DNA of 5,212 bases. Origin: Thermodesulfovibrionales bacterium. GTDB lineage: Bacteria; Nitrospirota; Thermodesulfovibrionia; Thermodesulfovibrionales; SM23-35. Positions 1-4,440 of this stretch are shown here, piece after piece. Every line of letters begins with the position of its first letter. The stretch's first letter is position 1. The stretch lies in contig JALHSV010000673.1 in NCBI GenBank assembly GCA_022865525.1, positions 1 to 5,212 of the forward strand, in the 5' to 3' direction. A model generated the notes under the pieces. It saw only the letters and a list, made by a program, of their open reading frames with translations. It did no database searches and was not told where the DNA came from. Position numbers and translations under genes: made by a program.

Positions 1-39
1 AAGCCGGCGTCAGAGATTATTCTTGAGGAACGAAGATGA
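1..39 (+). CDS. Phd/YefM-like antitoxin, C-terminal end (partial)
   Basis: The open frame entering from the left edge encodes KPASEIILEERR and then stops at TGA. This tail (Pro-Ala-Ser-Glu, hydrophobic run, Glu-Glu-Arg-Arg) resembles the C-termini of Phd/YefM ('prevent-host-death') antitoxins, which often end in a similar Ser-[ED]-hydrophobic-EER pattern. The stop overlaps the start of the PIN toxin gene in an ATGA junction, the usual arrangement of an antitoxin followed by its toxin. Antitoxins of this family bind the toxin through the C-terminus and the operator DNA through the N-terminus. The N-terminal part and the promoter lie outside the window. With only 12 residues the family call is an inference, supported mainly by the overlap with vapC; a VapB of another fold is possible. 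Confidence 0.6.
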   Translation, partial: KPASEIILEERR

Positions 40-449
40 TCTACTTCGACAGCAGTGCCATGGTCAAACGGTATTTGGATGAAGAGGGATCTTATACGGT
101 CAACAAAATTCTCAATGAGGCCTCTGTATTAGCCACATCCATATTAACCTATCCCGAAATCCTCTCTGCATTCATCAGAAAACAGAGGATGAGAGAAATT
201 TCAAAAGATACGTATGCCAAAATATCAAGTGCCCTTGAAAGTGAATGGTCATACTTTTTTGTTATCCAGTTTTCCGATCAGCTCTATCCGGCAATAAGAA
301 GGATCATCGAAAAACATGGGTTGAAAGCTGCTGACAGCATTCATCTTGCGTCAGCTCTCTGGTTAAAACATTCAGTAAAGGAAAATGTCTCTTTTGTGAG
401 TTCAGATACAAGCCTTTTAAAAGCTGCCGGCATGGAGTACAAGATGTAA
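36..449 (+). CDS. vapC: VapC-family PIN-domain ribonuclease toxin
   Basis: The product has 137 residues, the usual VapC size. Type II TA toxins of this family are Mg2+-dependent RNases acting in the cytoplasm, commonly on tRNA or rRNA. The PIN acidic residues are visible: Asp5 in the opening MIYFDSSAMVKRYLDEEG, Glu41 in TYPEILSAF, Asp100 in KAADSIHLASAL, and Asp124 in FVSSDTSLLKAA. The catalytic set therefore appears complete and the gene looks intact. The start is ATG with GAGGA six bases upstream (25-29), and it overlaps the stop of the preceding antitoxin (ATGA), implying translational coupling. The partner tail looks Phd/YefM-like, a common pairing for PIN toxins. The cellular target cannot be read from the sequence. 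The next gene, brnA, converges on it from the other strand; I see no clear intrinsic terminator in the 120 bases between them. Confidence 0.92.
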   Translation: MIYFDSSAMVKRYLDEEGSYTVNKILNEASVLATSILTYPEILSAFIRKQRMREISKDTYAKISSALESEWSYFFVIQFSDQLYPAIRRIIEKHGLKAADSIHLASALWLKHSVKENVSFVSSDTSLLKAAGMEYKM

Positions 450-572
450 TTGTAACAAAAGTACAAACGCGAACCATGCTCCGACTGCAAGAATAAAGAC
501 CTGCGACCTTTTACCTTCACCATGTGCCCCTTTTATTCTTTTTTTATTTCCTGACAAATCTCCGCAACTAAT

Positions 573-788
573 TTATGCTGCCTTCCATTGTATCGAGAGT
601 CTCCTACCCGCCGTAGCACAGTCTCGCAAGTACAGATTGATCAGTGTCTGATAGGGAATACCTGCTTCTTTTGCGAGCTTTTTAAAATATTCCACTGTCC
701 CCTCATCAAGACGAATAGTAACCTGCTTCTTGAGTTGAGCTGCGTAGGGATTTTTCTTTGCTTTTGAAAAATCATATTCCTTTCTCAT
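573..788 (-). CDS. brnA: BrnA-like ribbon-helix-helix antitoxin
   Basis: The product has 71 residues from the chosen ATG (788-786). It has a basic, polar N-terminus (MRKEYDFSKAKKNPYAAQ), then a ribbon-helix-helix unit: strand KKQVTIRL at about 19-26, helix DEGTVEYFKKLAKEAG, and helix PYQTLINLYLRDCA. This kind of antitoxin (CopG-like, paired with DUF497 toxins) neutralises BrnT and represses its own operon as a dimer of RHH units. The ATG is preferred over the in-frame GTG at 797 because AAGGTGG (800-794) lies five bases before it, and because it gives an ATGA overlap with the brnT stop. The upstream toxin gene and this one are therefore translationally coupled. The toxin-first order is typical for brnTA. 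No frameshift or missing segment is visible. Confidence 0.9.
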   Translation of the reverse strand: MRKEYDFSKAKKNPYAAQLKKQVTIRLDEGTVEYFKKLAKEAGIPYQTLINLYLRDCATAGRRLSIQWKAA

Positions 789-1081
789 TTTGACCACCTT
801 TCCCAGTATTGCTTCTGCTCCAAGCGCGTTGCTTTGCGGGCAGAAATAATTCTTATCGACGTTTGGTTTTTGCGGTAACTATGACAGACGACCAAAACCC
901 TGAGCTTTGCACTTAATCCGAGCATGACAAATCGCTCCTCCTCGTCCGAATGGTCTGGATCATGAATCAGCAAAGCATTCTCATCGACAAATACTGTTTG
1001 TCCCTCTTCAAAACTAACACCATGTTTTTTCTTGTTTGAAGCGTTTTTCTTTTCATCCCACTCGAATGATATTGCTTTCAT
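785..1081 (-). CDS. brnT: BrnT-family RNase toxin (DUF497)
   Basis: The product has 98 residues, normal for BrnT, a small RelE-like-fold ribonuclease toxin that halts translation by cutting RNA. Family signatures are in order: FEWDEKKNASNKKKHGVSFEE near the N-terminus (residues 6-26), a central acidic stretch (IHDPDHSDEEERF), the strand pair MLGLSAKLRVLVVCHSYR, and the C-terminal IRIISARKATRLEQKQY with the conserved Arg/Glu/Tyr pattern (about 77-92). It looks complete. ATG at 1081 follows a strong promoter whose predicted start site is at or next to the ATG, and there is no Shine-Dalgarno sequence, so translation is probably leaderless. The downstream brnA overlaps by four bases. Control is probably autoregulation by BrnA-BrnT at the inverted repeats over the promoter. 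Confidence 0.93.
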   Translation of the reverse strand: MKAISFEWDEKKNASNKKKHGVSFEEGQTVFVDENALLIHDPDHSDEEERFVMLGLSAKLRVLVVCHSYRKNQTSIRIISARKATRLEQKQYWERWSK

Positions 1082-1083
1082 AT

Positions 1084-1120
1084 TTACATTGTAATTATAT
1101 ATTCTTCATTTGTCAATGAA
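1084..1120. promoter_or_regulatory. Two candidate BrnA operators over the brnTA promoter
   Basis: Two inverted repeats lie on the promoter. TTACA-T-TGTAA (1084-1094) is a perfect 11-base dyad covering the -10 box. TTCATT-TGTC-AATGAA (1105-1120) is a perfect 6+6 dyad covering the -35 box. Ribbon-helix-helix antitoxins typically bind short dyads of this size. Binding at either would block RNA polymerase. That BrnA is the binder is inferred from position. Confidence 0.5.
1088..1116 (-). promoter_or_regulatory. brnTA promoter (sigma-70 type)
   Basis: Read on the minus strand, a perfect TTGACA -35 box (1116-1111) is followed after 17 bases by TACAAT (1093-1088). The first base of the brnT ATG is seven bases after the -10 box, so the expected transcription start falls on or beside the start codon. 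This is close to the sigma-70 consensus and is the best promoter in the window. Confidence 0.8.
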
Positions 1121-1255
1121 TGAGCGCAACGTTTTTTGTAGGGGAAAGCTGCCATTGATCAGAATTTATCATGTTTGAAGAGCACGCTATGTGGAAGAAA
1201 CGCGTTAAAACGACCCGAGTAATCACCGTTTGTTTTTTTGCTATTCTTCATTTGT
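1100..1255 (+). repeat. 14-base direct repeat (1100-1113 and 1242-1255)
   Basis: TATTCTTCATTTGT occurs twice, starts 142 bases apart. The first copy overlaps the brnTA -35 dyad. The second is followed by TTAGCAAATG, so it also forms a small inverted repeat (CATTTG-N5-CAAATG, 1249-1265). They may be related binding sites or a local duplication. Confidence 0.55.
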
Positions 1256-1412
1256 TTAGCAAATGCCAGTGTGTCTCTTTGCAGGAGTACTTCCAAGATT
1301 CCGTTAATATCATCAATCTGCCAACTGGTAGTCTGCTGCCTTTATACAAATCGTATTGGAAAGCTATTCTTTTTTTTGGAAGCAATTGTATCTACTTCAC
1401 AAAATAGTCTTC
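1121..1412. other. Intergenic stretch upstream of the HU gene, no convincing gene
   Basis: About 290 bases between the divergent brnTA promoter and the HU ribosome binding site. Short plus-strand frames here have no ribosome binding site and no recognisable protein character. A minus-strand frame (1159-1341) stays open for about 60 codons but has no ATG near its 5' end. The promoter of the HU gene must lie here. I see no consensus pair; weak candidates include a TATACA near 1345 and a TTGGAA at about 1376. Confidence 0.5.
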
Positions 1413-1419
1413 AAGGTGG
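1413..1419 (+). promoter_or_regulatory. Ribosome binding site fixing the HU start
   Basis: AAGGTGG lies eight bases before the ATG at 1428. It settles the start of the HU gene against the in-frame ATG at 1356, which would add 24 residues not seen in HU proteins and has no Shine-Dalgarno sequence. Confidence 0.8.
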
Positions 1420-1427
1420 CTTATATT

Positions 1428-1700
1428 ATGACGAAGGCTAATCTCGTTGAGAAGATGGCAAGGGATTCAGGCACGTCAAAAGCAGTTGCGGAAAAAGCTC
1501 TGAATTCACTTATTGACGCAATCACGAAGACCTTGAAAAAGGGAAACAAGGTTGCACTGGTGGGATTTGGTTCTTTCTCTGTTGGCAAGAGAAAAGCAAG
1601 GACGGGAAGGAATCCTCAGACAGGCGCAACTATTAAAATCGCTGCACGGAAAGTCCCCAAATTTTCTGCCGGCAAGACTCTGAAGGATGCAGTAAAATAA
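1428..1700 (+). CDS. HU-family histone-like DNA-binding protein
   Basis: The product has exactly 90 residues, the standard HU length. HU dimers bend and compact DNA in the nucleoid with little sequence preference and help replication, recombination and transcription. The sequence opens MTKANLVEKMARDSG (helix 1), continues with helix 2 (KAVAEKALNSLIDAITKTLKKG), the hallmark VALVGFGSFSVGKRKARTGRNP (about 42-63), the DNA-embracing arm with RNPQTGATIKI, and the closing helix FSAGKTLKDAVK. Pro63, the residue that wedges between base pairs in HU/IHF proteins, is present in the arm tip GRNP. The frame is complete and shows no oddity. It appears to be a single-gene unit, with its own ribosome binding site and a strong terminator 18 bases after the stop. 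HU rather than IHF is favoured by the GRNPQTG arm and length. Which HU paralogue it is cannot be told. Confidence 0.96.
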   Translation: MTKANLVEKMARDSGTSKAVAEKALNSLIDAITKTLKKGNKVALVGFGSFSVGKRKARTGRNPQTGATIKIAARKVPKFSAGKTLKDAVK

Positions 1701-1718
1701 GCATTTCATAAAAACTGT

Positions 1719-1759
1719 AAAAGTGCCTCTCCATTTCCGGATCGAGGCACTTTTGTTTT
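1719..1759 (+). terminator. Intrinsic terminator of the HU gene
   Basis: A perfect 11-base-pair stem, AAAAGTGCCTC (1719-1729) with GAGGCACTTTT (1744-1754), encloses a 14-base loop that can add a small TCC/GGA pairing. The T-rich tail TTTTGTTTT follows. Because the stem starts with AAAA it may also work on the opposite strand. Confidence 0.92.
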
Positions 1760-1868
1760 GTATATGCGCACACATTGAGCATCTGGCAACAAATTGTATT
1801 CATTGATTTCGATAATAGAGAAAGGAACCGAACCATTATTGTTCAGGTGATGGGTGTGAGCTAAATTT

Positions 1869-1887
1869 TGCTATACTTATCGATAGC
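1869..1887 (+). promoter_or_regulatory. Extended -10 promoter of the WYL gene with overlapping inverted repeat
   Basis: TGCTATACT (1869-1877) fits an extended -10 box (TGnTATAAT-like). No good -35 box is present 17 bases upstream. The box is embedded in an inverted repeat GCTAT-N8-ATAGC (1870-1887) with a TATCGATA palindrome in its right half (1878-1885). The dyad over the -10 box suggests autorepression by the WYL regulator; this is inferred from position only. Confidence 0.5.
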
Positions 1888-1907
1888 ATTAGCCTCGAAC
1901 TGCAAAT

Positions 1908-2873
1908 ATGGGTGTAAAAAATATATACGAACGCTTTATCTGGTTTGATGACCGGGTGAGGCAGAAGAAATACCCCAACACAACAAGTCTTTCCAAACAA
2001 TTCGAAATCTCAGTAAAGACAGCCCAGAGGGATATCGAATTCATGAGGGACAGGCTTAACTGTCCCCTGCAATACGATTCCAGCCTAAAGGGATATTTTT
2101 ACGAAGACGAAACATTCTCCCTCCCCCTCATTTACCTCTCATCTGACGAATTGCTCTCCCTCATGGTTGCAAAGAAGCTCCTTGAAGATATGAGCGGAAG
2201 CTTCATGGCTGATGAAATAACCTCGGTTATTGATAAGATTACTTCTATCATTCAGAAGCATAGTAGCGGTTCCGGCAAAATGGATGAGGTATTATCATTC
2301 CATCTCATAGAATATTCCCCTACCCCTGAAGAGATATTCCGGACTGTTCTTGAAGCCTGCATCAAGAACAGGGCTCTCTCCTTCAATTACAGTTCACCAG
2401 CCCGCGGGGAAGTGACCGAACGGCGTGTTGACCCTTATCACCTTTTTAACTACATGGGTACCTGGCACCTCATTGGGTATTGTCATATGAGGGATGATAT
2501 CCGCACATTCAAGATAAACAGGATAAAGAATCCCGTTATGCTAAAAGATACATTTGCTGTTCGTCAAAAATTCACATTCAAAGACTACTTCCGCTCGTCT
2601 TTTGGCCTCATGAAAGGGCATGACACCAGGCAGGTAACCTTACGGTTCACCCCTGGAAAAGCGAAATGGATAAGCGATCAGATCTGGCACAAGGATCAGA
2701 AGACCAGGATACTTGAAGATGGTTCGCTTGAATTGAGTCTACCTGTAGCTGAATTTTCTGAAATCGCCAGAGAGATCATCAAACATGGATCTGGCGTTGA
2801 AGTCATCCAACCTGAAAGTCTCAGGCAGTTGATCAGGTCAGAAGCAGAAAATATCCTCAAAATCTACGAATAA
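1908..2873 (+). CDS. HTH-WYL-WCX transcriptional regulator
   Basis: This 321-residue protein has the three-part layout of WYL regulators. An N-terminal winged helix-turn-helix (about 4-68) carries TTSLSKQFEISVKTAQRDIEF as the DNA-reading region. A helical linker follows (about 77-118). The WYL domain (about 140-212) includes ALSFNYSSP, ERRVDPYHLFNYMGTWHLIGYC and RTFKINRI. A C-terminal WCX extension (about 242-318) contains VTLRFTPGKAKWISDQIWH. WYL domains sense small or nucleic-acid ligands and control DNA-repair, phage-defence or metabolic genes. The name-giving Trp-Tyr-Leu triplet reads Trp186-His187-Leu188, while Arg199 and the FKINRI motif are kept. The length is full and the frame intact. 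No defence or CRISPR genes are visible beside it, so its targets are unknown. The ATG at 1908 has no clear Shine-Dalgarno sequence. It seems to be a lone gene, probably self-regulated through the dyad at its promoter. Confidence 0.9.
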   Translation: MGVKNIYERFIWFDDRVRQKKYPNTTSLSKQFEISVKTAQRDIEFMRDRLNCPLQYDSSLKGYFYEDETFSLPLIYLSSDELLSLMVAKKLLEDMSGSFMADEITSVIDKITSIIQKHSSGSGKMDEVLSFHLIEYSPTPEEIFRTVLEACIKNRALSFNYSSPARGEVTERRVDPYHLFNYMGTWHLIGYCHMRDDIRTFKINRIKNPVMLKDTFAVRQKFTFKDYFRSSFGLMKGHDTRQVTLRFTPGKAKWISDQIWHKDQKTRILEDGSLELSLPVAEFSEIAREIIKHGSGVEVIQPESLRQLIRSEAENILKIYE

Positions 2874-2953
2874 TTCATCACAAAATAGGTAACCTCGTAA
2901 AGAATCCGTCACCCCCGCGGAGAGGCTGTGTCGCAATTACCTTGAAATGTAAA

Positions 2954-3019
2954 TTTGTCATTCTGAATCCTTCGCTTTGTCATTCTGAGCCCTTCGCTTT
3001 GTCATTCTGAGCGCAGCGA
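2954..3019 (+). repeat. 22-base tandem repeat, three copies
   Basis: Three back-to-back 22-base units start at 2954, 2976 and 2998. Each begins TTTGTCATTCTGA; the first two end in CCTTCGC and the third in GCAGCGA, where the repeat passes into the usual GAAGAATCTC continuation. They form the expanded left arm of the palindromic element. Confidence 0.85.
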
Positions 3020-3020
3020 A

Positions 3021-3100
3021 GAATCTCGTCGTTAATCTCAGGACAGGCTCCGCGACGAATCTCGCTGTTTGGCTCAGGATAAACTCCGTGAAGAATCTCA
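3021..3100 (+). repeat. 36-base tandem repeat within the palindromic element
   Basis: GAATCTC recurs at 3021, 3057 and 3093, exactly 36 bases apart. The two full units share about 26 of 36 positions, including CTCAGGA and a CTCCG-purine-rich tail. They are diverged duplications of the second half of the repeat core. Confidence 0.7.
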
Positions 3101-3202
3101 TAAGATCAATGTGTTGTAAAACCGAGATTCTTCGGCTTGGGCCTCAGAATGACATTGCGACACAGCCTCGGAGGCGGGGGTCCATTTAAAGCTCCGAAAA
3201 AC

Positions 3203-3250
3203 ATGGATTCCCGCCGGAGTTTACCCTCGTGAAGACGGGGGCGGGAATGA
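3203..3250. repeat. Second dyad repeat, ATTCCCGC/GCGGGAAT type
   Basis: ATTCCCGCC (3207-3215) is inverted as GGCGGGAAT (3240-3248) around a 24-base GC-rich centre, with ATGG before and GACG after. This matches the common dispersed 'TGGATTCCCGC...GCGGGAATGACG' class of intergenic palindromes. It sits 20-odd bases right of the larger element, so two different repeat families are stacked here. Confidence 0.75.
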
Positions 3251-3290
3251 CGAAAGCGTCCGGACCGATGATGAATCTGACAAGTGCTTG

Positions 3291-3310
3291 AAAATACCCC
3301 AAAATACCCC
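3291..3310 (+). repeat. 10-base perfect tandem duplication
   Basis: AAAATACCCC is present twice back to back. On the minus strand it adds two G4 runs close to the G-quadruplex array that begins 19 bases further on. Confidence 0.85.
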
Positions 3311-3328
3311 ATAGATCAAGCTTTTCAC

Positions 3329-3350
3329 TTCCCTTCCCTTCCCTTCCCTT
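3329..3350 (-). repeat. (TTCCC)4 microsatellite; G-quadruplex motif on the minus strand
   Basis: Four perfect TTCCC units end in TT. On the minus strand this reads GGGAAGGGAAGGGAAGGG (3348-3331), four G3 tracts with two-base loops, a textbook intramolecular G-quadruplex pattern. Such arrays can change copy number by slippage. It lies just before the hicA remnant. Folding is predicted from the pattern only. Confidence 0.8.
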
Positions 3351-3388
3351 CTATATATTTCTGTATGTCTACATTCTTTTCGATATAT

Positions 3389-3487
3389 TGTGTCGTACCG
3401 CTTCACAGAGAATTGGCAGTTGGTACTTTGCGTGGAATTTTGAAACAGGCCAGATTAAGCGTTGACGAATTTATGGAAAACTTATAA
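3389..3487 (+). pseudogene. hicA toxin remnant (C-terminal fragment)
   Basis: The frame ending at TAA 3485-3487 reads CVVPLHRELAVGTLRGIL followed by KQARLSVDEFMENL. This is the C-terminal third of a HicA mRNA-interferase toxin, with the family's VPxH...GTLRxILKQAxLSxxEF pattern. Intact HicA has roughly 60-85 residues and starts with a segment ending in G-S-H, whose histidine is catalytic. That part is missing here, and what precedes in the same frame is translation of the (TTCCC)4 array and AT-rich sequence with no HicA character. No HicB antitoxin follows within the next 270 bases. The gene is therefore broken, probably by rearrangement linked to the repeats directly upstream. The match is by eye to the family pattern; a short independent peptide is unlikely given the missing start and ribosome binding site. 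Confidence 0.75.
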
Positions 3488-3540
3488 TTATCCCTTTCAT
3501 GTCTTTTGCCTGCATATATTTCTCCTTTCAAATAGAAAGA

Positions 3541-3602
3541 AACTTAAGAAATGCCTGACCATATCCCCTTCTCTAAAAAAGAGGGGGGGGTAAATTTAAG
3601 TT
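3541..3602. repeat. Nested inverted repeat with an eight-G run
   Basis: The outer arms AACTTAA (3541-3547) and TTAAGTT (3596-3602) enclose a hairpin CCCCTTCTCT (3565-3574) / AGAGGGGGGG (3580-3589) with an A5 loop and two T-G wobble pairs. The G run spans 3583-3590. As RNA this would be a stable stem, but no U tract follows, so it is not a standard terminator. It resembles the small 'CCCCTT...AAGGGG' intergenic palindromes found in many genomes. Confidence 0.6.
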
Positions 3603-3756
3603 ATACTTGAAAAGATTTGTAATTGATACGTTGTTCCTTTGCATCCTTGACAGTCCCAGCGAGAATCTGCATGGGGATCCCTATAAAGATATTTCGTTAA
3701 TATAGAGCAATCACCTTTTATTCTTTTTCAACTGTTTTGCTTGATAATTTTGTACG
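3603..3756. other. AT-rich leader region of the sigma-like gene
   Basis: All frames are closed by stops. A perfect TTGACA is at 3647-3652 but no -10 box stands at the right distance (TATAAA at 3682 is 29 bases away). GATAAT at 3743-3748 could be a -10 box for a very short leader to the ATG at 3757, without a matching -35 box. The promoter remains undetermined. Confidence 0.35.
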
Positions 3757-4440
3757 ATGGATTTTGATTCAGCTGTGCAAACCATAAACAGACTACTCAT
3801 AAAGAAACAACCCCATACTTTCAACAGTTCCTGGATACGAGAATATGCCCCACACATTTATCGATTTTTTCAGAAACACATAAGAACAGAATTAGGTGGA
3901 ATAGATTGGGACAGAATAACCCGTGCTTTAGATCGTAAATTTCAAAGACAATGGATTACATCTTGGCGAAAAAAAACAAAACGATATCGGAATAGAACTG
4001 AGGTTAAAATTATTCTTCGTAAATACGAGGGCAAACTTTATACCTTTTTCACTCTATCGGATAAAGATGATAAATCTATACGGGATATCATCAGTATTGC
4101 ATTAGTAAGAATTGCTCAAAAGGGAAATGTATTAGCCAAACAAGAACTTCTCAGGTTGATTAGTTACACTATTGATGAGTGGATCGAACGTTGTCCAAAA
4201 ATTTCTCGTTGGCAAGGATATGATTCTTTGATTCAAAAGCGAATTGAGGGCTGCATACGTTGCTATCGTTATTCGGGATCGTTTGTTGGTTACTTATTCA
4301 AAACACTTGAATATGCAGCAAGAGGGTTAAAACCAATAATTGCTTATTCATTGGACGATTCTATATATTCCGGAGAAAAAAGAAGAATCGATAGAATTGC
4401 GCGTAATCCTGAAACGGGAGAAATGCTGACATTTAGTTGA
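3757..4440 (+). CDS. Orphan basic protein with sigma-70 region 2-like C-terminal half
   Basis: I do not recognise this 227-residue protein as a named family. The N-terminal half (1-90) is helical-looking and rich in Trp and basic residues, with the strongly basic cluster RKKTKRYRNR at 71-80. Residues about 108-190 recall sigma-70 region 2: small-residue helices (IISIALVRIAQKGNVLAKQELLRLI), then YDSLIQKRIEGCIRCYRYSG and SFVGYLFKTLEYAARG. The last two compare with the sigma pattern D-x-x-Q-E...F-x-x-x-x-G-S-F-x-x-Y-L. There is no region 4 helix-turn-helix, and the protein ends soon after with SLDDSIYSGEKRRID. An in-frame stop at 3745-3747 leaves ATG 3757 as the first start; no Shine-Dalgarno sequence is visible. 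Codon use is clearly AT-richer than in the WYL and HU genes, which hints at acquisition. It may be a divergent sigma-like or anti-sigma-associated factor or another nucleic-acid-binding protein. Being a real gene is likely; the sigma comparison is tentative. Confidence 0.7.
   Translation: MDFDSAVQTINRLLIKKQPHTFNSSWIREYAPHIYRFFQKHIRTELGGIDWDRITRALDRKFQRQWITSWRKKTKRYRNRTEVKIILRKYEGKLYTFFTLSDKDDKSIRDIISIALVRIAQKGNVLAKQELLRLISYTIDEWIERCPKISRWQGYDSLIQKRIEGCIRCYRYSGSFVGYLFKTLEYAARGLKPIIAYSLDDSIYSGEKRRIDRIARNPETGEMLTFS

Larger units (their letters stand above)
2912..3180. repeat. Large palindromic intergenic repeat element (MITE/REP-like)
   Basis: The ends are inverted copies: CCCCCGC (2912-2918) pairs with GCGGGGG (3174-3180), and AGGCTGTGTCGCAAT (2923-2937) pairs perfectly with 3154-3168, with four and five unmatched bases between the two blocks. 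Further inside, the right arm (3122-3153) carries the inverted forms of GTCATTCTGAGG and CCGAAGAATCTCGG, which also occur on the left as GTCATTCTGA and GAAGAATCTC. The element is thus a long imperfect dyad whose left arm has been lengthened by tandem repeats. The GTCATTCTGAGC...GAAGAATCTC core is a familiar dispersed intergenic repeat type in several bacterial phyla. It encodes no protein; open frames across it are by-products of the repeat. Confidence 0.8.

Noticed and set aside
1159..1341. Minus-strand frame open for about 60 codons (contains WQIDDINGILEVLLQRD)
   Set aside because: It looks mildly protein-like but has no ATG or GTG with a ribosome binding site near its 5' end and no family I recognise. 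It could be an old fragment, but the support is too weak to call a gene.
1356..1427. 24-residue N-terminal extension of the HU protein from the ATG at 1356
   Set aside because: HU proteins start MTKAxLV; the strong ribosome binding site precedes the ATG at 1428, and the extension is hydrophobic and unlike the family.
1171..1441. Two overlapping plus-strand open frames (from 1171 and 1238) upstream of HU
   Set aside because: Neither has a ribosome binding site or recognisable motifs; they run into the HU leader and start codon region. The HU ribosome binding site at 1413-1419 explains this end of the sequence.
1506..1836. Minus-strand frames opposite the HU gene and its terminator
   Set aside because: They are antisense to a clear gene and cross a strong terminator stem, with no ribosome binding site or motif.
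2874..2911. Intrinsic terminator after the WYL gene
   Set aside because: No stem followed by a T tract is found between the stop and the palindromic element; the element itself may end transcription but has no T run.
2912..3250. CRISPR array
   Set aside because: The repeated units are back to back or inverted with no unique spacers of even length, and no cas gene is near, so this is a palindromic repeat zone.
3106..3406. Minus-strand frames across the repeat zone
   Set aside because: They are translations of palindromic repeats and of the (TTCCC)4 array, with Pro/Ser/Arg-rich nonsense content.
3647..3687. Promoter TTGACA ... TATAAA before the sigma-like gene
   Set aside because: The boxes are good individually but 29 bases apart, far outside the 15-19 base spacing needed.
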